Shown here: piece after piece, positions 1-5,720 of the stretch
How positions within the stretch are numbered: the stretch's first letter is position 1
Layout: each line of letters opens with the position of its first letter
Origin: Acidimicrobiaceae bacterium
GTDB taxonomy: Bacteria > Actinomycetota > Acidimicrobiia > Acidimicrobiales > Ilumatobacteraceae
NCBI GenBank assembly: GCA_947487095.1
Contig: CANKVI010000061.1
Location: 1 to 5,720 of the forward strand
Direction of reading: 5' to 3'
DNA length: 5,720 nucleotides
Notes under the pieces: generated by a model
Told to the model about the DNA's origin: nothing
Databases searched by the model: none
Seen by the model: only the letters and a program-made list of their open reading frames with translations
Position numbers and translations under genes: made by a program

Positions 1-122
1 CGGTCGAGCATTTCGTGAGTCACTGCCTCTTCAGCGGTACGTGCATAGGCACGGGTGTACAGCGTCCACAACTGGTCCTTGAGTACCGAATCGGTAACTG
101 GAGAGTGGCGGGTAACGAACAT
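1..122 (-). CDS. N-terminal part of an unrecognised conserved-looking protein (runs off left edge)
   Basis: Reading the minus strand from an ATG at 122-120 gives 40 codons without a stop up to the window edge, where a CG dinucleotide begins codon 41. The product starts MFVTRHSPVTDSVLKDQLW and continues LYTRAYARTAEEAVTHEMLD. It is a soluble, probably helical start with ordinary protein composition; the two other minus-strand frames both hit stops here. The frame is open upstream to a TGA at 179-177, with a TTG at 149-147 as an alternative start. ATG 122 is preferred because GGAG (136-133) lies 10 bases before it. There is no signal peptide or membrane segment in the visible part. The gene is transcribed away from the GGDEF-EAL gene at 230. 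I do not recognise the family, and assign no function. Confidence 0.7.
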   Translation of the reverse strand, partial: MFVTRHSPVTDSVLKDQLWTLYTRAYARTAEEAVTHEMLD

Positions 123-229
123 TTTTGGGGAACTCCAAACAGACCGCAAATGCGGTTTAGGGTTCTCCGCCCTGCATCAAAAGTAACCCATCCTCGGCAC
201 ATGAAAAGGGATGCTGTACCGTTTGCCAA
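123..229. promoter_or_regulatory. Divergent intergenic region
   Basis: These 107 bases separate two divergently transcribed genes, so promoters for both should lie here or inside the flanking 5' ends. I see no convincing -35/-10 pair on either strand. Visible structure: a 5-bp inverted repeat at 143-156 (annotated separately); an imperfect palindrome at 125-138 (TTGGGGAACTCCAA, five of seven pairs match) overlapping the GGAG of the leftward gene; and a 5-bp GGGTT (160-164) / AACCC (185-189) pair. An AAAAGGGA stretch at 204-211 resembles a ribosome binding site but lies 18 bases before the GTG at 230, too far for normal use. No known riboswitch class was recognised. Confidence 0.5.
143..156. 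repeat. Short inverted repeat in the divergent promoter region
   Basis: ACCGC (143-147) and GCGGT (152-156) are exact reverse complements around an AAAT spacer. The repeat lies between the two divergent start codons, about 20 bases upstream of the leftward start and 74 upstream of the rightward one. That position would suit a dimeric repressor or activator site, but 5-bp half sites occur often by chance. There is no T tract, so it is not a terminator. Confidence 0.3.
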
Positions 230-2515
230 GTGAATTCAGCGCCTATTTCACGCCTTTCTTGGGGCTTAACCGGCGTTGGTTTAGCCCTGTCAGTCGCCAT
301 TGCAACGAGTGGCTCACAGAGCTTCAGCAATGCGGCCTACCTCATCGCCACGGTCCAGGTCATGGTGTTTCTTGGTATTTCGGCCAAGTTCAATAAGCCA
401 GACAGAGTCTTGTGGCCAGCACTTTTCATCATTGCCGTGTCCTCATCGACGGCACAGATTTTGGACAACCAATTTTCGAATGCAAACCTGCAGGCAATTC
501 CCGAATTGCTGTACCTGCTGGTGCAAATAACGTTGGCACTTGGACTGCTGCTGATCATTCGTCGACGGATCGGCAACGACCCAATGAGCGTTCTTGGTGA
601 CGGACTCATCGTCGCGTTGGGATCTTGGTTTCTCATTTGGGTGGTTTTTCTTCAACCCACATTTGATACGAGTACTTCGGTTGTCCTCGTTACAGGTATT
701 CAGGGAGCAACACTTGCCATCAGTGCGATTGTTCTGTTCTCACTAGCAACGTTGTTGTTTGGAGATGCTGCCCGAACTCCATCGGTTTGGCTCATTGCTT
801 TTGCGATCACCTTCACCCTTATTGGAGATTTTCTGTATGCGGCAAACGATTCCGGTCGTTTCCAGATTGCTTCTGAATACATCAACGCTTCATATGTGTT
901 CTGTTTGTTTCTGTGCTCTGCAGCGTTCGTACACAGCAGTATTTCAACCATCACCGAGCATGGAACAGCCCGCACTCAGCGTCCATTACTTGGACGGCTA
1001 ATCACCACTACCGCAGCACTCACCATTCCTGTGGTTGTTCTTGCACTTAGTGAGGCAGCAGATCAAACCGACCGAATTGTTCGCGCAATTTCGGTGTTCG
1101 TACTCTCCATTGCGGTTACCGCCCGTGTCATCCACGCAGTTCGCGCTAACGCCAGCACGCAGCGCTCGCTCATTCATTCAGCGCAGACCGATTCGCTGAC
1201 CGGATTACCCAACCGCAGTCTCATGCTGACGCATGTCAATGCTGCACTTGAGTTTGCAGAGCAGGATCAGCGTCATCCGTCGGTGTTGTTCATTGACGTC
1301 GATCGATTCAAGAACATTAACGACTCACTCGGTCACCAAGCTGGAGACAACGTACTTATTGCAGTTGCGCAACGGCTAAAGCATGCTCTTCCCGACCGCT
1401 GTGTAGTTGGTCGTATCTCGGGTGATGAGTTTGTCATTTTGGATCCGGGCACTCGTGGTGCAAGTGACGCGATGATCGTTGCCGACAAAATTCTGGAGAG
1501 TTTTAATGAGCCACTTTCGCTTCGCCAGGGTGATGTTTTCGTATCCACCAGTATCGGTGTTGCGACTTTCCACAAACGAATTTCTACAAATGCCGACGAC
1601 CTTCTGCGCCATGCAGATACCGCCATGTATCGAGCCAAAGATGCCGGCCGAAACTGCGTTGCAATCTTTGATGAGTCGATGCTCGAACGCGTCACGCAGA
1701 GACTCGCCGTTGAAACCGCTCTATACCGAGCGCTAGAGCGCCGAGAATTACGTTTGGTGCACCAACCAATCGTCGACATTGAACTCGGTGACGTTGTTGG
1801 CTTTGAAGCGCTTATGCGTTGGACCCGCGACGATGGCAGCATCATTTCACCTGCAGAGTTCATTCCAATTGCCGAAGAGACCGGAACCATAGTTCCAATT
1901 GGTGCCTGGGCATTGCTCGAAGCACTCACCCATTTGCGCGGCTGGATCAATGAGGGCATTTGCAGTCGTGAAGCCACCATGTCGGTAAATGTGAGCCCGC
2001 GACAATTACACGATCCGAACTTTGTCCCCGTTGTTCACGAGGCACTACTCCGTTCACATATTGCACCAGACCAACTGTGGCTTGAAGTTACTGAAGGTGT
2101 GATGATCGCGCAGCCAGAGCAGGCTCTTGATGCCTTGACAAAACTGTGTGCACTCGGTGTACGTGTGGCTATTGACGATTTCGGAACTGGATACTCATCG
2201 CTTTCACTATTGCAAAAGTTCCCGATTCAACGCTTGAAGATAGACCGCTCGTTTGTAAACGGCGTTGCAGACGACCTAAGCGCGCGATCACTGGTGCGCA
2301 CCATCATCGCCATGGGCGATTCACTTGGTTTAGACATGGTTGCAGAAGGCGTTGAAAGCGTTCGCCAGTTGCAAGCACTCGCCGAATTGCGTTGCGCAAA
2401 AGCACAGGGCTACCTCATTAGCCACCCTGTTGCACCGGAATCGATGGGCGCAACAGTTGCTTCACTCACCCAATTTGGCGAGTGGGCAAAGCTTCGCGGC
2501 CGTAGTCCGCGCTAG
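230..2515 (+). CDS. Membrane-anchored GGDEF-EAL cyclic di-GMP turnover protein
   Basis: Product of 761 residues. Residues about 8-305 contain roughly eight to ten hydrophobic helices (for example about 8-27, 62-77, 91-111, 121-141, 151-176, 185-204, 257-273, 282-302), forming a membrane sensor module I cannot assign to MHYT, MASE1 or another named type. A diguanylate cyclase domain follows at about 312-482: DSLTGLPNR 321-329, metal site FIDVD 354-358, signature SGDEF 397-401. The usual RxxD inhibitory site before the signature is absent (PDRC 388-391). An EAL phosphodiesterase domain spans about 490-740 with its key residues kept: EALMR 526-530, N587, E619, DD 649-650, K670, E706, E709, QGY 726-728. 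Both activities therefore look possible; the net direction cannot be read. GTG 230 is the first possible start after an in-frame TAG at 158, but lacks a good ribosome binding site. The gene ends in tandem stops TAG TAA. Confidence 0.95.
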   Translation: MNSAPISRLSWGLTGVGLALSVAIATSGSQSFSNAAYLIATVQVMVFLGISAKFNKPDRVLWPALFIIAVSSSTAQILDNQFSNANLQAIPELLYLLVQITLALGLLLIIRRRIGNDPMSVLGDGLIVALGSWFLIWVVFLQPTFDTSTSVVLVTGIQGATLAISAIVLFSLATLLFGDAARTPSVWLIAFAITFTLIGDFLYAANDSGRFQIASEYINASYVFCLFLCSAAFVHSSISTITEHGTARTQRPLLGRLITTTAALTIPVVVLALSEAADQTDRIVRAISVFVLSIAVTARVIHAVRANASTQRSLIHSAQTDSLTGLPNRSLMLTHVNAALEFAEQDQRHPSVLFIDVDRFKNINDSLGHQAGDNVLIAVAQRLKHALPDRCVVGRISGDEFVILDPGTRGASDAMIVADKILESFNEPLSLRQGDVFVSTSIGVATFHKRISTNADDLLRHADTAMYRAKDAGRNCVAIFDESMLERVTQRLAVETALYRALERRELRLVHQPIVDIELGDVVGFEALMRWTRDDGSIISPAEFIPIAEETGTIVPIGAWALLEALTHLRGWINEGICSREATMSVNVSPRQLHDPNFVPVVHEALLRSHIAPDQLWLEVTEGVMIAQPEQALDALTKLCALGVRVAIDDFGTGYSSLSLLQKFPIQRLKIDRSFVNGVADDLSARSLVRTIIAMGDSLGLDMVAEGVESVRQLQALAELRCAKAQGYLISHPVAPESMGATVASLTQFGEWAKLRGRSPR

Positions 2516-2535
2516 TAACTACTTCTTCGGCGGAC
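2505..2535. terminator. Possible shared hairpin at the convergent gene junction
   Basis: GTCCGC (2505-2510) and GCGGAC (2530-2535) are exact reverse complements enclosing both stop codons of the convergent genes. Inside the loop, TAGTAACTA (2513-2521) is itself an interrupted palindrome supplying TAG to each strand. A hairpin here could act as a bidirectional terminator, since only three bases separate the two genes. Against this, the stem is only six pairs, the loop is 19 bases and no U tract follows on either side, so it is not a canonical intrinsic terminator. Confidence 0.3.
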
Positions 2536-3295
2536 GCGGAACGAAACTGCTGGTACGGCGCTTGTATTCGTCATAACCAGGACGACGCTTCGACATTGAA
2601 CGCTCCAACATCGGGACACCTGATACACGGACCAGGAAGAAGTTCATTAACAAACTTCCGAAGAGTCCAATCCAACCGAAACTTGCACCGAGGGCAACGA
2701 TGCCAATTCCCCACCACACGCAGGTGTCACCGAAATAATTCGGGTGACGTGTGTACTTCCACAATCCCGTTTGCATCACTTGACCAGCGTTTTGCGGATT
2801 GCGCTTGAACTGCGCTAGCTGCCAGTCGCCAACTGCTTCAAAGAACATACCTAGAGCGAATAACCCAATACCGACATAACTAACAATTGACAATGAAGTA
2901 CTTGCATCGGACATCGCAATTTGAACCGGTAGCGAGACAATCATCATGATTGCGCCTTGCAGAAGAAACACGGTGAACAAACTGATCATTGAAAACTTCG
3001 GTCCATAGTGCTTGCGCATTGCGACATACCGAAAATCCTCTGGCTTGCCGTGGTTGCGAACACCTAGATAGATCGATAGTCGCAATCCCCATAGCGAAAC
3101 TAGAACTAGCACCACCTTGCCCAGATCGGACACTTGATCGACATTGATCGCACTCGCCCACGCCACGATGACGAAGCCCAATCCCCAAAAAATGTCAACT
3201 ATTGATGCGTTCCTTTTCAACAGGCTGAGAATCCACAGCAGGAACATGCTGACAACAATGACAACTACTGAATTAATCAACGTATCGAGGATCAT
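2519..3295 (-). CDS. DUF1295 integral membrane protein (steroid 5-alpha-reductase-like fold)
   Basis: Product of 258 residues, a typical full length for DUF1295. About six or seven hydrophobic segments are visible (about 4-24, 33-50, 58-78, 103-126, 134-153, 190-222). Family features in order: DIFWG 34-38, WGLRLS 69-74, FRY 88-90, FLLQG 110-114, the E153/D157 QL...FK stretch, GLWKYTRHPNYFGD 177-190, WWG 194-196, and a basic C-terminus. The RHPNYFG block is the hallmark shared with steroid 5-alpha-reductase C-terminal and isoprenylcysteine methyltransferase-like enzymes, which work on lipids at the membrane and use NADPH or SAM. The cofactor and substrate here are unknown. It is the third gene of the minus-strand block, 14 bases after the dioxygenase stop. 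No Shine-Dalgarno is visible in that gap, so coupled translation is likely. An in-frame TAG just upstream fixes ATG 3295 as the first ATG. Confidence 0.9.
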   Translation of the reverse strand: MILDTLINSVVVIVVSMFLLWILSLLKRNASIVDIFWGLGFVIVAWASAINVDQVSDLGKVVLVLVSLWGLRLSIYLGVRNHGKPEDFRYVAMRKHYGPKFSMISLFTVFLLQGAIMMIVSLPVQIAMSDASTSLSIVSYVGIGLFALGMFFEAVGDWQLAQFKRNPQNAGQVMQTGLWKYTRHPNYFGDTCVWWGIGIVALGASFGWIGLFGSLLMNFFLVRVSGVPMLERSMSKRRPGYDEYKRRTSSFVPRPPKK

Positions 3296-3309
3296 GAGCG
3301 CAGGCTAGT

Positions 3310-4185
3310 TCAGAGGAACCATTTAGTCGTGTCGTAATGAGGCTCAAGGTTGGCAAACAGTTTCTCGTTCTTGCACAACTGTGGGGTTTCTCCAAGCATC
3401 TGTGGCTTTCCGTCTTTAAACGTCCACTCACCGCGTTGCGATGTCTCTCCCCGGACATAACTTGAAATCGCAAATGCACGCTCGTGAATTGAATCATTAG
3501 GCAATGAACCGTGCACTGTCATCAAACCCCACACAACGAGGTCCCCTGGTTCAAGTGCTACATCAATTACTCGTGATGGTTCTATGCCCACTTGTACCAA
3601 TTCATCGTCCTGCGTTAGACCTTTCATTATCTGGCCATCGCCATTGTCAGAAAGTCCGAGGTATCCCATGGTGTGGCTACGGGGAACAATCTTGAGGCAA
3701 CCGTTTTCTGGTGTTGCTCTGTCAATTGCTAAGCCCATAGTGACCGTGTCGCGAACGACATCTTCATACGACTCACGACTTTCGCGGAACCGCAAATCCT
3801 GATGGAATCGGTATCCCGTCAATCGAGCCCCTGGTGGTTTCCAGTGAATTTGTTGCGTTACTTGTTTAATGTTGTTGCCAATCAACGGCTCAAGCAATTG
3901 TAAATACCGAGGATTACTTCGGAACTTGTCGAAGTACGCATCAGCCCACGCAAACCAATACGCCTGAATGACGTATCGCTTTCCGAAGTGTTCCTCCGGC
4001 AAAATTTCGTAAGTCAGGTTTCCGTGGCGATATGTGACTGGATGCTCAAGAGCAATCTCCCGCAATTCTGCCGTCTTCTTCTGCAATTCAACCAATTCAT
4101 CTTCAGGAAGAAAACTACGAACAATTGCATAACCCTCATCGTGAAACTGATTGATAGCTACTTCAATCTGCTGCTTACCCAACAT
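3310..4185 (-). CDS. Phytanoyl-CoA dioxygenase-family Fe(II)/2-oxoglutarate oxygenase
   Basis: Product of 291 residues, full length for the PhyH family. The N-terminus has the family pattern of an FHDEGYAIVRSFLPEDE segment (14-28). The iron-binding triad is visible as H128-x-D130 (FHQD) with distal H225 (TVHGS). R236, eleven residues after the distal histidine, is the expected 2-oxoglutarate carboxylate ligand. The conserved NGCLKIVPRSH block sits at 161-171. Enzymes of this family couple decarboxylation of 2-oxoglutarate to hydroxylation of an organic substrate, classically carbon 2 of branched acyl-CoAs, but the bacterial family is broad. The start at 4185 is chosen because its ATG overlaps the ligase stop in TGATG and follows an AGGTGA site. 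The in-frame ATG at 4215 would put ten residues inside the ligase gene. Being next to a CoA ligase favours an acyl-CoA substrate, which is inference. Confidence 0.93.
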   Translation of the reverse strand: MLGKQQIEVAINQFHDEGYAIVRSFLPEDELVELQKKTAELREIALEHPVTYRHGNLTYEILPEEHFGKRYVIQAYWFAWADAYFDKFRSNPRYLQLLEPLIGNNIKQVTQQIHWKPPGARLTGYRFHQDLRFRESRESYEDVVRDTVTMGLAIDRATPENGCLKIVPRSHTMGYLGLSDNGDGQIMKGLTQDDELVQVGIEPSRVIDVALEPGDLVVWGLMTVHGSLPNDSIHERAFAISSYVRGETSQRGEWTFKDGKPQMLGETPQLCKNEKLFANLEPHYDTTKWFL

Positions 4186-4187
4186 CA
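4183..4187 (-). promoter_or_regulatory. TGATG stop/start overlap coupling ligase and dioxygenase
   Basis: On the minus strand the ligase TGA (4187-4185) and the dioxygenase ATG (4185-4183) share one base. This arrangement generally lets terminating ribosomes restart on the next gene, so the two proteins are probably made in linked amounts. Confidence 0.85.
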
Positions 4188-5720
4188 GTTCACCTGCTTT
4201 GTGTAGCCGTCCCAATATGGGGCCCGGAGTTTGAACTTCTGCAATTTTCCAGTTGCTGTTCGTGCAAGCTCTGATCGAAACTCAACTTTCTTGGGACATT
4301 TGTACGCAGCAATTTTGGTCCTGCAATACGAAATCAGTTCCTCTTCCGAAAGAGTCGATCCTGGTGCTTTCACCACTAGACCCAACACGAGTTCACCCCA
4401 CTTGTCATCGGGAATTCCAATAACTGCAACTTCGGTTACTTCTGGGTGTGAAAACAATGCATCTTCAACTTCAATTGAGCTGACATTCTCTCCACCAGAA
4501 ATGATGACGTCCTTCTTGCGATCGCTGATAGTCAGTGCATGGCCTTCCCCAATGCTTCCGCCATCACCGGTATGAAAGAAGCCATTCACGATCGCTTTCG
4601 CTGTCTCTTCTGGCTGGTTCCAATAACCGTCCATCACGGTGTTACTGCGCGCCAACACTTCGCCGTCAGCACTCGTTGCCATCTCGGTTCCAATCGTTGG
4701 AAATCCTGCTGCACTGAGCACAACTGAGCGTTCCGCTGCCGTTAGGTGATCCGTTTCCAGACGAGGACGATTGAGCGTCAACACAGGAGATGTTTCAGTG
4801 AGTCCATACAGCTGGTTGAACTGCCAACCGAGTTCTGTCTCTACTCGTTCAATGGTCTTTGATGGCGGTGGTGCTCCTGCCACAACCATGCGAACAGTTC
4901 CTTTGCCTGGAACTCCAGAATCAAACTGTGAAGACGCATCAATGATGGCATTAGCCACTGCTGGAGCACCGCACAACAACGTGACACCGTGCTTGTCTAC
5001 ACGACGAAGAATTTCCGCTCCATCAACTTTGCGCAACACCACATGCGAGCCACCCATTGCAGTAACTGCGTAGACCATTCCCCAACCGTTGCAATGGAAT
5101 TGCGGCAACGTATGCAAATACACATCGCGATCATTCACTCCCATGTGCCAGCCAAATGTTGCGGAGTTCAACCAGATATTGCGATGAGTAAGTTGCACAC
5201 CCTTTGGCCGTGCTGTTGTTCCACTGGTGTAGTTAATGGTCGCTGTTGCATCTTCATCTGGCGTCCACGGCCGAGGCTCTGTTGAGTAGTCATACAACAA
5301 CTCGTCGCTCTCGGCACCGATGACGAAGCGATGCCTTGCTGAAACCGTCCTAAGCGATTCATCAAGTTCTGGATCGACGATGAGCACATCTGCACCACAA
5401 TGCTCAACGATGTACCCAACTTCTTCAGCAGATAGTCGGAAGTTAATCGGAGCGAGAATTCTTCCGTATGCGCTTACGCCAAAGAAGCTGGTAAGAAGGC
5501 GGGCAGAGTTTTGACTGACAATCGCAACGCGTGCTCCTTGCGGAACTCCCAACCTGTCGAGTGCGGCGGCTTGCGCGCGGGCCCGACGCGCCATCTCTGC
5601 ATATGTCTGTGTTCCCCAAGACTTTGCAGGTTGATCTGGCTCATCGATAAACGCAGTTCGGTGTCCGTACACCTGTTCAGCACGGCGCAAGTGATCTACA
5701 ACCGTTAACGGCACCTTCAT
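4185..5720 (-). CDS. AMP-forming acyl-CoA ligase (fatty-acyl or related carboxylate)
   Basis: Product of 511 residues of the ANL adenylating superfamily. Such enzymes activate a carboxylate with ATP to an acyl-adenylate and then transfer it to CoA. Visible motifs: P-loop YTSGTTARPKG 164-174, PQFHCNGW 206-213, YGLTETSP 305-312, TGD 384-386, hinge and ribose-binding block SDRKKDVIISGGENVSSIEVE around 399-419 with D400 and R401, and the adenylation lysine K492 in TATGKLQKFKLR. The HCNGW signature resembles the group holding medium-chain ligases, plant acyl-activating enzymes and methylmercaptopropionate-CoA ligase (DmdB), so the substrate stays open. The loop before EVLARSNTVM (about 347-354) seems shorter than usual. 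The ATG is the last three bases of the window; the MKVPLTVVDHLRRAE start looks like a genuine family N-terminus, but its upstream context is not visible. It is the first visible gene of the minus-strand block. Confidence 0.93.
   Translation of the reverse strand: MKVPLTVVDHLRRAEQVYGHRTAFIDEPDQPAKSWGTQTYAEMARRARAQAAALDRLGVPQGARVAIVSQNSARLLTSFFGVSAYGRILAPINFRLSAEEVGYIVEHCGADVLIVDPELDESLRTVSARHRFVIGAESDELLYDYSTEPRPWTPDEDATATINYTSGTTARPKGVQLTHRNIWLNSATFGWHMGVNDRDVYLHTLPQFHCNGWGMVYAVTAMGGSHVVLRKVDGAEILRRVDKHGVTLLCGAPAVANAIIDASSQFDSGVPGKGTVRMVVAGAPPPSKTIERVETELGWQFNQLYGLTETSPVLTLNRPRLETDHLTAAERSVVLSAAGFPTIGTEMATSADGEVLARSNTVMDGYWNQPEETAKAIVNGFFHTGDGGSIGEGHALTISDRKKDVIISGGENVSSIEVEDALFSHPEVTEVAVIGIPDDKWGELVLGLVVKAPGSTLSEEELISYCRTKIAAYKCPKKVEFRSELARTATGKLQKFKLRAPYWDGYTKQVN
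4190..4195 (-). promoter_or_regulatory. Ribosome binding site of the dioxygenase gene
   Basis: AGGTGA on the minus strand ends four bases before the ATG at 4185, inside the last codons of the ligase gene. It decides between the 4185 and 4215 starts in favour of 4185, since the longer form would begin upstream of this site. Confidence 0.7.

Noticed and set aside
20..229. Minus-strand open frame of 69 codons at the left end
   Set aside because: It overlaps the frame starting at 122, which has ordinary protein composition, stays open to the edge and has a ribosome binding site; this one stops inside the window and looks non-coding.
157..229. Possible cyclic di-GMP or other riboswitch upstream of the GGDEF-EAL gene
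   Set aside because: Compared by eye with the GEMM and ydaO consensus blocks from memory; the conserved core segments are not there. A covariance-model search would settle it.
15..233. Plus-strand open frame of 72 codons ending in GTGA at the GGDEF-EAL start
   Set aside because: It lies antisense to the better-supported leftward gene at 122 and has an odd composition rich in Arg, Cys, His and Trp. Only its last ten codons are kept as a weak micro-ORF idea.
1333..1980. Long minus-strand open frame of 215 codons opposite the GGDEF and EAL domains
   Set aside because: It is fully antisense to well-conserved catalytic domains, its product is low in recognisable features and rich in Ser, Arg and Ala, and it has no family resemblance; it is a codon-use shadow.
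4231..4575. Plus-strand open frame of 114 codons opposite the acyl-CoA ligase
   Set aside because: It is antisense to the conserved hinge and C-terminal domain of the ligase and shows no domain or start signal of its own.
1..5720. CRISPR arrays, tRNA genes, insertion sequences, or defence genes
   Set aside because: Nearly all bases are taken up by ordinary metabolic and signalling genes; no regularly spaced repeats, terminal inverted repeats, transposase or tRNA-like folds were seen.

Overview
The window looks like a stretch of an actinobacterial chromosome with roughly balanced base composition. An aquatic Acidimicrobiia-type lineage is my best guess. The basis is indirect: the style of the acyl-CoA ligase, the DUF1295 and phytanoyl-CoA dioxygenase genes typical of lipid-rich actinobacterial genomes, and a large multi-membrane-segment GGDEF-EAL protein. 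No rRNA, tRNA or taxonomic marker gene is present, so this is inference only.

Layout: (1) Positions 1-122 hold the first 40 codons of a minus-strand gene that runs off the left edge; its family is not recognised. (2) Positions 123-229 are a divergent intergenic region with small inverted repeats. (3) Positions 230-2515 (+) encode a 761-residue membrane-anchored GGDEF-EAL protein that looks able both to make and to degrade cyclic di-GMP. (4) Three nucleotides later begins a convergent minus-strand block of three tightly packed genes. Read in transcription order from the right edge, they are an AMP-forming acyl-CoA ligase (5720-4185), a phytanoyl-CoA dioxygenase-family Fe(II)/2-oxoglutarate oxygenase (4185-3310) and a DUF1295 integral membrane protein of the steroid 5-alpha-reductase/ICMT-like type (3295-2519). 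There is no gene-free stretch longer than about 110 bases.

How they may work together: the ligase and dioxygenase share a TGATG stop/start junction, and the DUF1295 gene follows after 14 bases. The three are therefore very likely co-transcribed. A plausible reading is a small lipid-modifying pathway: carboxylate activation to a CoA thioester, hydroxylation next to the carbonyl, and a membrane step on a lipid or isoprenoid substrate. The substrate cannot be read from the sequence. The cyclic di-GMP gene faces this block tail to tail and need not be functionally connected.

No mobile element, CRISPR array, prophage or defence system is visible. The most interesting items are the ligase-dioxygenase-DUF1295 gene set, the membrane sensor module of the GGDEF-EAL protein, and the palindromic junction that supplies the stop codons of two convergent genes.
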